Part shown: positions 23,498 through 36,144 of the stretch, piece by piece
How positions within the stretch are numbered: position 1 is the stretch's first letter
How the letters are laid out: the number at the start of each line of letters is the position of its first letter
Origin: Triglochin maritima
Lineage: Eukaryota; Streptophyta; Magnoliopsida; Alismatales; Juncaginaceae
Direction: 5' to 3'
Length of the DNA stretch: 64,000 nucleotides
NCBI GenBank assembly: GCA_963682175.1
Contig: OY821778.1
Location: 47,282,598-47,346,597 of the forward strand
Program-made: the position numbers and the translations under genes
The notes under the pieces: generated by a model
What the model was told of the DNA's origin: nothing
Databases searched by the model: none
What the model saw: only the letters and a program-made list of their open reading frames with translations

Positions 23498-23734
23498 TGT
23501 TAAAAACAGAGGCTATATGACCGTTGAGCTCAGAATCATCACAGCTCACCCAAGATCTTCCCTAATGGCAACCTTCCATTACAATCAAAGGAAATAAACA
23601 TAAAAGACAACGTTCCTCCAAACGGCTAAATGTCTGTACCATGTATATATACTCACATGTTTGTATTTTCAAATTAGAAAACAATAACATACAAAAACTA
23701 TTCTTCTTCTTCCTCAAACCCGTCCTTTTCTACA
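23498..23734 (+). repeat. Copia-1 5' LTR
   Basis: 237 bp, TG…CA type. Contains a TATA-like catgtatatatactcac near its 3' third. Confidence 0.95.
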
Positions 23735-23857
23735 TGGTATCAGAGCACGTCTGATCCGACCTCAGATTCCCCAGGAATCATCACCGGTCTTCACCTCATT
23801 GAGGGGGTTGAAGGCCACAAAAACCCACATCCATAACCCTCAAAAAACCACCAAAAC

Positions 23858-26800
23858 ATGTCTGAAACCAACCAGTTCCGACTGGTTTCCACTCTTTTCA
23901 ACGGAGCAAACTACCTGCCCTGGGCTCGGGCAGTGACTCTTGCCCTCAGCGGCCGGGGGAAAGTGGGCCACATCACAGGGAGTACAAAAAAACCAGAAGG
24001 GTCAGGGACAGAGATCAAACAAGAAGAATGGCAAATCATGGACCATCTGGTCATGTCATGGGTAATAGCATCCATGCAACCACAAACAGGGAAAATCTTC
24101 CTCTACAAAGAAAGCGCCAAAGAGCTCTGGGACGCTATCTAGGAGCATTATGGGAAAGCTCAAAACTTCGCACACATCTTCCGAATAAAGCAAGAAATCT
24201 CGCAAACCCGACAGAACAACCGAGGAATCACCGAGTACCTAGGCACTCTCAGAAAAGCGTGGGATGAATTGGGGGTTTATGAACCTCCGACCACCGACAC
24301 TAAAACAATCCAGCAAAGAACCGAGCAGGACCGGATCTACCAGTTCCTGGTAGGTCTAGACACAACGTTCGAAGGCATCCGGAGCCAGGTACTCATGGCA
24401 CCCGAACTTCCGTCCCTTGCTGCAGTCACGGCCATGGTCCTGCGCGAAGAAACGCGGCGGCGAACCATGGCTCCTCTACAAGGGACATCAACACCAGAAC
24501 CAGAAAACCAGGCGTTCCTCTCCGAAAAAAACCAAAACAACAAAAAAAGATTCGGGAATCAGAAGGATGAACACTGCGAAAATTGCAAGAAAACAGGACA
24601 CAACAAAAACAACTGCTGGTTCCTCTACCCTCATCTCCGACCACCGAAAAACAACGACAGAAGAGGAGGGGATGGAAGGAACTCATCTCAGGGCTATGGA
24701 GGGTCGTCGGGAGGCGGCGGCTACCTCGCCACTGGAAGCAGCGGCCACCAGATCGCAGCAACGGGAGGCGGCGGCTACCTAGCCGCTGGAAGCAGCGGGA
24801 GCGGCCACCAGATCGCCGCTAACCCTAACCTTACCTTTTTGTCGCAGGACGCATATGGAATGTCCGCAATCGGATCGAGCGGAATATACACACAGGCGGC
24901 TCCGAATGGTGTTATCGGGCGAGCTCCAAACCCGACAAACGGAACAAATGGACCAAGCTTTAATACACGGCAATCGGACTTAACGGGCCAAAATGGAGAA
25001 AACATCAGTATTCTCCTCAACAAACTAAATACGTTTTTGCAAACTACTCCTCAGAATTCAGGTAACTGTGCAGGTATGATAAGAACTCTGGATAATTATA
25101 TATCACTACACTCTAATAGAAACACAAATAATACTTGGATTATTGACTCAGGTGCTACCGATCATATGATTGGAAATCCCAACTTGTTAAATAACATTAA
25201 AACCAATTTATCTTTACTTAATAAATTTGTTAGTGTGGCAAATGGAAACCAAGTGGAGATAGAAGGAATAGGCAATATAGATATTTTGGATCAAGTTGCT
25301 AAAAATGCGCTATATATACCCTCGTTTAGCTCCAATTTGCTTTCTGTTGCGAAAATCACCAAAGGATTAAACTGCAATATTATATTTACTCCTACTGATG
25401 TCATATTTCAGGATCGTATCTCAGGGAGGACGATTGGTAAAGGAATCCTCATCAACAATCTCTATGTTTTAGACAAAAATAAACAGGCTTTACATGTTGG
25501 AAATCAGTCCAAACATGAACTCTGGCACAAACGGACGGGGCATCCGTCGCATTTAGTTTTGAAAACCCTTTTTCCATTTATTAATTCCGAATTATCATGT
25601 GATGTATGTAGGTTCTCAAAACAAACTCGATTACCATTCCATCTATCTTCCATTAAAACAGGTCATCCGCTAGAATTAGTGCATTCTGACATCTCGGGTC
25701 CTGCCCCGACTGAATCCTATAATGGGTTCAAATACTTTATTACCTTTATTGATGATTTTTCTCGTACTACATGGGTTTACTTGCTAAAATCAAAATCTGA
25801 AACTTTTGATATCTTTTGCAACTTTACTAATTTTGTAGAAAACATGTATGATTTCAAAATTAAAAGTTTAAGATCTGATAATGGGTCTGAATATACCAGT
25901 CATTTGTTTCAAAATTTTTTAAAACAAAAAGGAATTTTCCATCAAACCACTTGTGTTAATACTCCTGAACAAAACGGTGTCTCAGAAAGAAAAAATCGTC
26001 ATCTCTTGAATGTAACTCGATCATTGCCTTTTCAAAATCACGTCCCAAAACGTTTTTGGTCTGACGCTGTTTTGACTGCTGCTTACCTTATTAATCGATT
26101 GCCTAGTCACCGACTTCAAAACAAACAACCGTTAGAAATCTTAACAGGACAAAAATTATTTCTTGATCACTTACGAGTTTTTGGTTGTGTTGTGTTTGTT
26201 CACAGAAAGAGAATCGACAAGCTCGAGACTAGTTCCTACAAATGTATTTTTTTAGGATATTCCTTTAGAAAAAAAGGGTACAAATGTTATGACCCAAAAA
26301 ATTGTAAGCTTTATATTTCTCGTGATGTTCAGTTTGTAGAAAGTATTCCCTACTTTCACCAGACAGGAGAAGACGAAGAGCTCACATCAACATCAGTTGC
26401 TCCGCTTCCCATCAACGAAACAGAAATCTCAATTAACATACCCGATACACCCGAAGAAGACGAAGAAACTCCGAACATTAGGGAAGAAGACAATGGACCA
26501 AGAAGATCAAGTCGACATACTCGTCCTCCAACTTACCTTCATAACTATATCACCTCCCATGTTACTTACCCTATACAAAACTACCTATCGTATCATAACG
26601 TAAACAACAAACACAAAGCCTTTTTAGGGACTATAGATACTCATATAGAACCAAGTAACTACCATGAAGCCATTAAAAATCCAAAATGGTGCAAGGCCAT
26701 GGAGGAAGAAATTAAAGCCCTAGAATCCAACAAAACTTGGACTCTTGTTCCACACAAAAATGGTATAAAAACCGTAGGCAGTAAAGTGGGTATACAAAAT

Positions 26801-28190
26801 CAAATACAACAGTAACGGAACCATAGAAAGGTATAAAGCTAGATTAGTAGCGAAAGGATACACTCAGACCTATGGCCTAGACTATCATGAAACTTTTGCC
26901 CCGGTCTCCAAAATGAACACAGTTCGGGTCCTTCTTTCTGTAGCTGTAAATAAAAATTGGAATCTCTACCAAATGGACGTTAGAAATGCTTTTTTGCAGG
27001 GAAACCTTGAGGAAGAAGTGTACATGACTCCCCCACCAGGGTACACTTCCACAAACCAGGTATGCAAGCTCAACAAATCCATCTATGGGTTAAAACAATC
27101 TCCTCGCGCATGGTATGCCAAACTTAGCCACTATCTCATTAATTATGGGTTTTCTAAATCTTCCGCTGATGCATCCATGTTCACCATGCATCTTCACAAC
27201 ACCACCACCATCATCCTAATCTACGTAGATGATATCATAATCACTGGTAATGATGATCATAAAATTCACCATGTAAAGCACTATTTAAAATCACACTTTG
27301 ATATTAAAGATCTAGGTACCTTAAAATATTTTTTAGGAATAGAAATTGCACACTCAAAAAAAGGTTTATTCTTATCACAACGAAAGTATGCTCTTGATCT
27401 CTTAAAGGAGACAGGAAAACTTGGGGCAAAACCTGCCAACACCCCTATCGAAACTAACCTAAAATTAGATCATACTCAAGGGGAACCTATCAAAGACATT
27501 CAACACTATCAAAGGCTTGTTGGAAAACTAATATATCTCACAGTAACCAGACCCGACATAACTTATGCAGTTAGCATTATTAGCCAATTCATGCATGCAC
27601 CTCGCACCCCTCACTTAGATTTAGTTGATCGCATACTTAGATACATTAAGAAAACCCCAGGTCAAGGATTATGGATGAAAAACAATAATTCTAACTCCAT
27701 AAACGGTTTTTCTGATGCAGATTGGGCCGGTAGTCATGATCGTAAATCTACCACCGATTTTTGCACATTTGTTGGAGGAAACTTGGTAACCTGGAGAAGT
27801 AAAAAACAGAACGTAGTCGCCCGATCCAGTGCAGAAGCCGAATACCGTGCCATGGCATCCACCACCAGCGAACTCATCTGGCTCAAACAACTCCTGACCG
27901 ACATGGGGCAATCATACAACCAACCCATGAATATGTTCTGCGATAACAATGCTGCCTGACACATAGCCTCAAATCCGGTCTTTCACGAAAGGACCAAACA
28001 CATAGAAGTGGATTGTCATTTCATCCGCGAAAAAATCCAATCAAAAGAAATAGAAGTTCCCTATGTACCCAGTAAGGAGCAGCTTGCTGACATCTTTACT
28101 AAAGCTCTGGATCAGCGACAGTTCAATCTTATCCTATCCAAGTTGAGCATCTTCAACTTATTTCAGACTCAACTTGAGGGGGCGTGTTAA
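23858..28190 (+). pseudogene. Copia-1 gag-pol polyprotein, broken
   Basis: One long polyprotein frame starting MSETNQFRLVSTLF. Visible in order: gag; a zinc knuckle (CENCKKTGHNKNNCW) near 24575; a Gly/Ser-rich linker; protease (WIIDSGATDHM) near 25140; integrase zinc motif and core (LVHSDISGP, FIDDFSRTTW, LRSDNGSEY, ERKNRH); reverse transcriptase (MDVRNAFLQGN, YVDDIIITGN); and RNase H (SDADWAGSHDRKSTT, ARSSAEAEYRAM). Three lesions: a TAG stop in gag at 24140-24142, a one-base insertion near 26785 at the start of reverse transcriptase, and a TGA stop at 27957-27959 in RNase H. Everything else is open, so inactivation is recent or partly assembly error. Confidence 0.93.
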
Positions 28191-28421
28191 AAACAGAGGC
28201 TATATGACCGTTGAGCTCAGAATCATCACAGCTCACCCAAGATCTTCCCTAATGGCAACCTTCCATTACAATCAAAGGAAATAAACATAAAAGGCAACGC
28301 TCCTCCAAACGGCTAAATGTCTGTACCATGTATATATACTCACATGATTGTATTTTCAAATTAGAAAACAATAACATACAAAAACTATTCTTCTTCTTCC
28401 TCAAACCCGTCCTTTTCTACA
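28185..28421 (+). repeat. Copia-1 3' LTR
   Basis: 237 bp. Differs from the 5' LTR at about three substitutions (roughly 98.7% identity by eye). Confidence 0.95.
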
Positions 28422-28571
28422 TGTACGTCTCGAGTAATTCGTATTTACAATTAATTTCCAAAAATCGAAATTGTCATAGTACACTTCAGGTTTTGTGAGT
28501 CTTTTCCTGTCTGTCCTGATTCTTATGGCTTTCTTTTCTTTTGACGGTGTGACAATAAAAAAATTTAGTTT

Positions 28572-29440
28572 CAGTATAAACTGATGAATCTTAAGATCTA
28601 CAGAAGTGGCCCAACACATCAATATAATATGCGGTTATTTGTTTATATTCTCCAAAAATCCTGCTCTGAATTAAATTAATATCCTCTTAATTATGTTCAT
28701 TTAGGAACAATAGGCATGGTTAAAACAACTTTTAGATTTATACACTCTTAAATTGATCGGTCTCAGAATTGTTGTCTTTTGTCAATTGAATCAAGTTAGC
28801 AGCAAGAGTTGATCAAGAAGTCATGTATGGTAAGAAAAAAAACAAAAAAAAAACTTCTTCTAACATCAAACATATTTTCAGTTTTAACCTGTTTAAGCAA
28901 GTAGACGTCAAGTTAGTTTAAGAAGTAAATTTTCTAGAGTCTAGAGCTTAACCTTCTCAAGGTTTTCTTAGGAGCTCAGTTTCATGAACATGTGTGGAAT
29001 TATTATTGATGAATTGCAACATGTGGAAATATATTCATGACTAACAAATCATAAGTCGGAATGTCAGATAACTTTGCACTTGCATGAAAGCTACAAGAAA
29101 GACTAAGAAAGCTTCAACTTGGTCTCTAATTAAAAATTCAATGTTTTTAGAAGAAGAAAAAAACAAGAGATTGCCTTGATTATTATGTCACAAAGTTCTG
29201 AAAAAACTGCCAAAATGAAGAAGAATTTGAACTTAATTTACCCACTTTTATTTGTTGCAATTAAGTTGTAAACTGTGAAGAGATACAAGACTTCTGTTCT
29301 GATTGTGTTCTTACAGCATTCTGTTATAACTGCCAAAAAAGTGTTATGGAGGCAGCAAGTAACGGAATTCGGACTCGTAAGGTAGGACTTCAACTAGTCC
29401 TTTGGTTCCTAATCCTGAATCTCCAAGCAAGGATTCCATT
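28572..29440. repeat. Diverged direct repeat, right copy (3' flank of DUF547 gene)
   Basis: Native downstream flank plus the last about 95 coding bases of the minus-strand DUF547 gene. It corresponds block by block to 20718-21912. 28422-28571 is unassigned flanking DNA between Copia-1 and this repeat. Confidence 0.85.
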
Positions 29441-32400
29441 ATTAATCTCTTGAGCGATCCTTCTCTTGGGAGTTGGCTGTATATCCATTCTAGCAAGTAC
29501 TCTGTGTCGTCCGCAAAGTCTTTCATGTGCCAATGCAGGAGCTTCGGAAGCATTATTTTTTTCTTGCTTGTTATTCTTATCGAAGCTTCAAGGTACTCCA
29601 CTTTCGCTCGCTCAAGTTCGTTCATCACGTTGTCCCCTGTGTATACTCTCAGCTGCAAACACCAGAAGAGAAGCAAATTTATATTTCACTTGAGTTTTGT
29701 TTAATTTAAACTTGGATCGTTATACGTTAAGTTCAATTCATAATGCAAATTGAAGTTTACAGTTGAAATTGTCTTAATCGAGAGACCAAATCTAGATTCG
29801 ATTAAAATTGTTTCATTTGTACTTGGATCTTTGTAATTTAAGTTCAGTTCAATGAAGGAACTTAAGTTTGCGGTCGACTTTGTCGATGCATTTATATACT
29901 TACAGCTGGTGAAGACCAACTTCCTCTGCAGAGAGCGAATATGACATTTGGTTCGGGGTAACTGATACCATAGGCATGTCTTAGGAGTTTTTCTTCATCA
30001 CCCAAGCATCTCTTGCAAATCAAGATCTTGTTGTTAGCAATACCGCAACCAATTTTTCGCCGGAAGGAAATTGTTGGTTTTATTATACCTTGGAATGGTT
30101 GTACCGGTGCCGGAGTACGAAATGCTCAATGGCTAATGCGTTCAGCACAACACCTCCAACATTAACCACAGCCTGCACAAAAACTAAAAATCATTCAGCT
30201 CCACAATAAGAAGCAAAGAATTTTCTTTGTTAGTGTTAAAAGAACATACCTTTACAACGGCTCTCCATCAAGAGGCAACACTTGGGAATCTAAGCTTACA
30301 ATAAATGTATAACGGATATAAAACCAATGTATAAATATCCCTCTCATATATGTAACAAAGACAGAAAAAAAATAATACATTCATTCTTCTTTTCTTCTTC
30401 CCGCACCAGTTTTAATATGGTATCAGAGCACTGATCCACACAAAAATCTAGCCTCAGACTCTCCCCGGACTTCATCATCGGCCTCACCTCATCAAGGGGG
30501 TTGAAGGTCGATCAAAACCCTCATCCAAACCCAAAATCATGTCTGACGGCAACAGAAGAAACCAACCAGAAAGCAACCCCCATCGCCTCGTCACAACACT
30601 ACTCAATACCAGCAATTATTTATCATGGGCGCGTGCCGCTACTCTCTCCCTCAGCGGCCGGGGGAGACTAGGCCACATCACGGGGAAGACACAAAAACCG
30701 ATATTTGGGGACCTGCTCCCAAAGAATCTTACAATGATTTTCGATATTTTATTAGTTTTATTGATGATTTTTCTAAAACCACCTGGATTTACTTATTAAA
30801 ACATAAATCTGATGCTTATCCAGTGTTTTGTGAATTTTTACGTTTTATTGAAAATATGTTTGATGCAAAAATTAAAGTTTTTAGATCCGATAATGGCTCC
30901 GAATATATGAGCAATATGTTTCAAAGTCTTTTAAAACAAAAATGTATTTTTCATCAAACGTCCTGTACAAACACACCACAACAAAACGGGCTTTCAGAAC
31001 GAAAAAATCGACACCTTTTAAATGTTACTCGATCTCTCCTTTTTCAGAATAATGTTCCCACGCAATTCTGGTCTGATGTTGTTCTCACTGCTGCTTATAT
31101 CATTAATCGCATTCCTAGTCCTACAATTGATAATAAAAAACCTTTAGAACTCTTGTACAATAAAGAAATTAATATTAATCATCTTAAGGTCTTTGGATGT
31201 ACATGTTTTGTTCACAAAAAACGTGAACACAAACTTGATTACACCTCGGTTAAATGCATTTTCTTAGGATATTCCTTCAAGAAGAAATGATACAAATGCT
31301 ATGATCCAAAAGACATGAAATTTTATGTCTCCAGAGACATTTCCTTCTTTGAAACTGAACCTTTCTTTAAAAATTCTACCACTGAAAACACCCCCACTAC
31401 CTTTGTTCTACCAATCTTTCCTCAAGAGATATCCGCTGCCTCAACCATTCCGAGGAAGGAAACGAACAAAACCATGAAGGAGAAGACGGAGAAGAAGAGC
31501 AAAGAGAGGGAGAAGACGGAGAAGAAGAGCAAAGGGAAGAAGAAGACGGAGAAGAAGAGCAAAGGGAAGAAGAACCTCCGAGAAGATCCTCCCGTCCTTC
31601 GCGCCCCCCTCCTAGATTTAATGACTATATTCTTTCACACGTCACTTACCCTATTCAGAACCACTTATCCTATCACTAATTCTCATCCAATCATCAGGCC
31701 TTCTTAGGAAAGCTAGAACAAAATAAGGAACCAACAACATATCAAGAGGCTATAGGTAACCAAAATTGGAAGAAAGCCATGAATGATGAGTTACGTGCCT
31801 TAGAGTCCAACCAAACTTGGACTTTGGTTCCTCTACAACCCGACATAAAACCTGTTGGTTGCAGATGAGTATACAAAATCAAATATCATAGCAATGGCGA
31901 AATAGAAAGATATAAAGCCCGTCTTGTAGCTAAAGGCTACACTCAAACCTATGGTCTTGACTATTTAGAAACTTTTGCTCCCGTAGCCAAAATGAACACT
32001 GTTCGGGTCCTCCTATCAATTGCAGTTAACCAAGGTTGGAATCTCTTCCAAATGGATGTTAAAAATACTTTTCTACAGGGAAACCTTGAAGAAGAAGTTT
32101 ATATGACTCCACCACCAGGCTACACCACACATCCAAATCAGGTATGCAAACTTCATAAGTCTATATATGGACTAAACCAATCACCTCGAACCTGGTACGC
32201 CAAACTTAGTCTCTCTCTTATTAGTTATGGATTCATTAAAAGTTCTGCTGATGCATCGATGTTTACAAAACATAGTCATAATACCACTATCATCGTGCTC
32301 ATCTATGTTGATGATATTATTATAACCGGAAATAATGATCACAAAATCACCTTAGTCAAGGAATATCTAAAATCAAAGTTTGACATAAAGGACTTAGGGT

Positions 32401-35272
32401 TTATGAAATATTTTTTAGGAATAGAAATTGCACACTCCAAAAAAGGTCTATTCCTTTCCCAACGAAAATACACCCTAAATCTACTCAAAAAAACTGGGAA
32501 ACTAGGATCAAAATCCACAACTACACCAATAGAAATCAACAAAAAACTAGGACCAACAGATGACACCCCTCTAACTAATATCAGACAATTTCAAAGATTG
32601 GTAGGAAAACTCATCTATCTCACTGTTAATCGACCCGACATTACTTATACTGTTAGTCTAATAAGTCAATTCATGCATGCTCCTCACACTCATCACTTAG
32701 ATTTGGTAAACAGAATCATATGCTATCTTAAAGGAACCCCTGGACAAGGACTCTGGATGAAACCTAATAACTCTAACTCAATAATTGGATATTCCGATGC
32801 AGATTGGGCTGGGAGCCATGATCGGAGATCAACCACTGGTTTTTGCACCTTTGTAGGAGGCAACTTAGTAACATGGCGAAGTAAGAAACAAAATGTCGTC
32901 GCACGATCTAGTGCAGAAGCAGAATATCGAGGGATGACATCCACCACCAGCGAATTAATCTGGCTCAGGCAACTCCTCAAAGACATGAATATCACAACTC
33001 AGGAACCTACAAAGATGTTCTGTGATAACAATGCAGCACGTCACATTGCCACAAATCCTGTCTTCCACGAAAGGACCAAGCATATAGAAGTTGACTGTCA
33101 TTTCATCAGGGAGAAAATACAGTCAAAACAAATTGAAGTTCCCTATGTCTCAAGCAAAGAACAACTCGCAGACATCTTCACCAAAACACTTGATCACAGA
33201 ACTTTTTCCAATCTTCTCTTTAAGTTGGGATTGGTCAACCCTTTCCAGACACAACTTGAGGGGGCGTGTTAAAAGAACATACCTTTACAACGGCTCTCCA
33301 TCAAGAGGCAACGCTTGGGAAATCTAAGCTTACAATAAATGTATAACGGATATAAAACCAATGTATAAATATCCCTCTCATATATGTAACAAAGACAGAA
33401 AAAAATAATACATTCATTCTTCTTTTCTTCTTCCCGCACCAGTTTTAATAGTTAGTTTAACCTCAAGAGAAATGGGCATGTCATAAAACTTAGAACTCTC
33501 TTTTGTTTTTCTCTGATTCAGAAACAACTATAAACTTTTATGTTTCAGATGAGATTGGAAAAAGAAGAAGTAAGATTTGGTTTCAGCAACTATTGTTAAG
33601 AAGAAAAGACATGTCACATAAACCAATAATAGTTTAGAAACAAAAATTCTTACGGACATTGAAACATACGTTACCTTATTGAGTAAATCGAGAAATTTGA
33701 CTTGGGTTTGTGGTACTCCATGTTGTAGAAATGCCTGAAATTATCAAACAATTTCATATATTATGTCCCATAATTAAGCTTCAGAAGCCTTACTTTGCTA
33801 CCTGCATAATACAAGCATTGTAGATGTTAATCCAGAACGCCAGATTCTGCTTATACGTCAAACAACCAACATTAACGCTGCTAAATTCATCCATCAACGT
33901 CCTGAATTTAATTGCAATTCAAACATAGTTAGTAGTTAACTATTATTCAGTGTCTAAATTTAATTATGTGGATTGAACAATTTAACTTACCTTAGCCTTT
34001 TAATTTCAGGAACACAATGTGACACACGAGTTATGTCCAGTGATCTCTCGGTGAACTGAATAAAACGCCTATAGGGTCCGGTTGTCCTCGTCGTTGCATT
34101 GGTATCTGGCAACATGCTGTAAGAATTTATCATTGGTATGATTCCATCTGAGTTGTTTATGAATGTCTTACAATTAGATTTTATGCAGGATAAACCGAGC
34201 TTTGGAGTGAATACTGACAGTTCCGAATGGAGCTTATGGAATGTCTTTATCAGACAGGTGATCAATTCTTCGGAAAGTTTGTTTGAATTTTCCACCAAAT
34301 GTTCTTTGGTTTCTTCAAAATGACCAGATGATGTTTCCGCTTTCTCGCCTGTTCAGTTAGAACAACTTAAGAAATTGCGGTTGGAGGAAGATTGGAGTTG
34401 GAAATAGTACAACTCGTACTTTTATTGTGGAAAATGTTATTGATTTCTGAAATTGACCCCAATGAAGAGTTTCTTTTTTCTTTTTTCTTATGGCTTGTGA
34501 ATTCCAGCTTTGGATCCTTCAGTACGCCCATGACATCTCTGTCATCCTTGTGGTTCTCTTTTTGCCTTCCCGATCGGCTTCGGTGTGGTCTGTGATGGTG
34601 AACTTGCCATTGTAGTTGTCTGGTGTATTTCTTTTCTTGGTGAAGGAATGTTTTGAACTCTTTCACTTTTCCCTCCAACCATGTTATCTCTTCCTCCACC
34701 ATTGCTAGTTCTGCAAGAAGCACCTGAACCTGTCCCAAACATGTTGCATTCCTAACATTTGATTCCAATGTAAAATTTTGCTCAACTTAGAAAGTTTACA
34801 TTTGGTTCCGTTAATAACTAGTACATGGTGAGTTTTTTTACCCACTCTCATGTTTTTTTAAAACAAAATCATTTGATGTTTGGTTAAAATAGTTTCCTAA
34901 CAACTGAAAGTTGTTGATGATCGAGACGAATCAAATTTTCGAGTACCTGAAGAGGAAGGGAGAAGGAGAGGCAAGTGCGAGAAACACGCGAGCCGCGCAA
35001 AGTCTGCCTCAGAACTCCATTCAGTCTCTTCTCATTATCCAGCATTCCTTCAAGTTTCTCCACCTACAAACAACAAATAAGTAATTAAGACGTGAATAAT
35101 TTGATTGCATAAAGGCGAAACTTGATGAATGTAAGCTCACTTCCTCCTCGAGAACAAGTCTCTTCTGGTTCGTTTCATCCTTCTGCATCAGAAGATCTTC
35201 AAATTTCATTGTGATCTGACAAACTTCAGGGCTTAAATGTGTTGGGAGACTAAATTTTGGAGGTGAGTTCAT
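29344..35272 (-). CDS. MIP1-type leucine zipper + DUF547 protein, nine exons
   Basis: Plant family with an N-terminal ternary-complex-factor MIP1 leucine-zipper region and a C-terminal DUF547 domain; the biochemical role is not established. Exons in transcription order: 35272-35141, 35063-34947, 34729-34420, 34348-33991, 33901-33802, 33734-33675, 30172-30089, 30026-29904 and 29652-29344. Lengths and phases agree and encode 530 residues with no lesion. The coiled-coil includes KRLVLEEEVEKLEGMLDNEK and LLAELAMVEEEITWLEGKV. DUF547 motifs: YKQNLAFWINIYNACIM, VNVGGVVLNALAIEHFVL, GISYPEPNVIFALCRGSWSS, RVYTGDNV and a C-terminal VEVLPYESEFRYL. Intron 6 is 3.5 kb because Copia-2 is inserted in it in the opposite orientation. 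The first ATG is the earliest supportable start; a further upstream exon cannot be excluded. A frameshifted copy of its tip lies at 21819-21912. Confidence 0.9.
30234..30417 (+). repeat. Copia-2 5' LTR
   Basis: 184 bp; a TATA-like segment (ccaatgtataaatatccc) lies in the middle. Confidence 0.95.
30539..33272 (+). pseudogene. Copia-2 gag-pol remnant
   Basis: The gag N-terminus (starting MSDGNRRN, ending HITGKTQKP) jumps at about 30690-30700, in another frame, directly to the integrase core (DIWGPAPKESYNDF, FIDDFSKTTW, FRSDNGSEY). Compared with Copia-1 some 500 or more codons are missing. Further damage: a TGA at 31288-31290 after the integrase region and a TGA within the start of reverse transcriptase near 31866. 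From 31992 to 33272 reverse transcriptase and RNase H are open (YVDDIIITGN, SDADWAGSHDRRSTT, ARSSAEAEYRGM). At 31470-31585 a roughly 33-bp unit is repeated three times, encoding KTEKKSKGKK-type runs. It cannot make its own gag and would need another element to move. Confidence 0.92.
33267..33450 (+). repeat. Copia-2 3' LTR
   Basis: 184 bp, almost identical to the 5' LTR. Confidence 0.95.
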
Positions 35273-36144
35273 TAAAACTCTGTAGAGGTGAATTTATTTA
35301 AGAGAGAAACATAGATCAAAAGGGATCACATGAATCAGAGGTACTTTTTTGCAACAGGAACTGCATGAGAACTTTAAATTTTGAATGGTGGATGTTGGAT
35401 GTGTCATTTAAAGCTAACTCTCTGCTGCCAATCTTAAATATAAATATATTCTCTATTGTAGAAATATATATATTTTTAACTGAAAAAACTGAATGTTTAA
35501 GACATCCTTGCTCCACAAAATTTTATTATATTCTCACAAATCAGATTTTTCTGGGATTTTTTTTGAAAGAGTTCATGGGATGGGCTCTTAAGTAGTAAAT
35601 GTGACTTCCAAGAGGGGAACCATATCTTAAGCATTTCAAGATAAAATATGGTATGTTAGTGATTGGATGCGACATGTATAAATTTTAAAAGCTTTTAATT
35701 GATGGAAGTAACACAATATCTGATCCCATTGTTTGGTAAAATTCATTACTCCAAGTCATGGGAATTTAAAATTATATCTAACCACTTTGATTGACAAAAT
35801 CTTTAGATATATATATATTCTCTCAGCGTAAAGTAAAAAAATAATATAACCAGGGACTTTGTTCCTATCCATTATCGTTCTGAAGGATGTTTGATAGAAA
35901 ACTAGTCCAATGTTTGATAGAAATACAGTTTCTCTTCACAGAAAGAGCTATGCACACCATTTCTCACACGAATGTTCGAGTTCTATTGCAATTGTGGGTG
36001 AATGTTGAAGGAAAAACAATTCATTAGTTTACAAAGTTCTAATTACAATATAAATACAAAACAATACATGTGGCCTTGCACCAAACTTATGGATGCACCA
36101 AAATAAACAAATCTAAGATTGAAAGTCAGCATCAATTTTTCTAG
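35273..36144. other. Spacer between C2 gene and DUF547 gene
   Basis: AT-rich; presumably the DUF547 promoter/leader and the 3' UTR of the C2 gene, both read on the minus strand. No element recognised. Confidence 0.4.

Larger units (their letters stand above)
23498..28421 (+). mobile_element. Copia-1: full-length Ty1/Copia retrotransposon
   Basis: Both LTRs are 237 bp (23498-23734 and 28185-28421), begin TGTTA and end CTACA, and differ at about three positions, so insertion was recent. A perfect 5-bp target duplication TGTAC flanks the element (23493-23497, 28422-28426). The primer-binding site TGGTATCAGAGC (23735-23746) matches the initiator Met-tRNA 3' end. A polypurine tract cttgagggggcg lies just before the 3' LTR. 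Domain order gag, protease, integrase, reverse transcriptase, RNase H makes it Copia rather than Gypsy. The coding frame is broken (see next entry). Confidence 0.97.
30234..33450 (+). mobile_element. Copia-2: internally deleted Ty1/Copia in a DUF547 intron
   Basis: LTRs of 184 bp (30234-30417, 33267-33450), TGTTA…AATA, differ by about one substitution and two single-base indels. A perfect 5-bp target duplication GTTAG (30229-30233, 33451-33455) flanks it. The primer-binding site TGGTATCAGAGC is at 30418-30429 and a polypurine tract cttgagggggcg precedes the 3' LTR. It belongs to a family related to Copia-1 but has a different LTR sequence. The interior lost most of gag, protease and the integrase N-terminus. 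It lies antisense to the host gene within intron 6. Confidence 0.97.

Noticed and set aside
24337..25023. Minus-strand open frames inside Copia-1
   Set aside because: Shadows of the gag region; no independent similarity.
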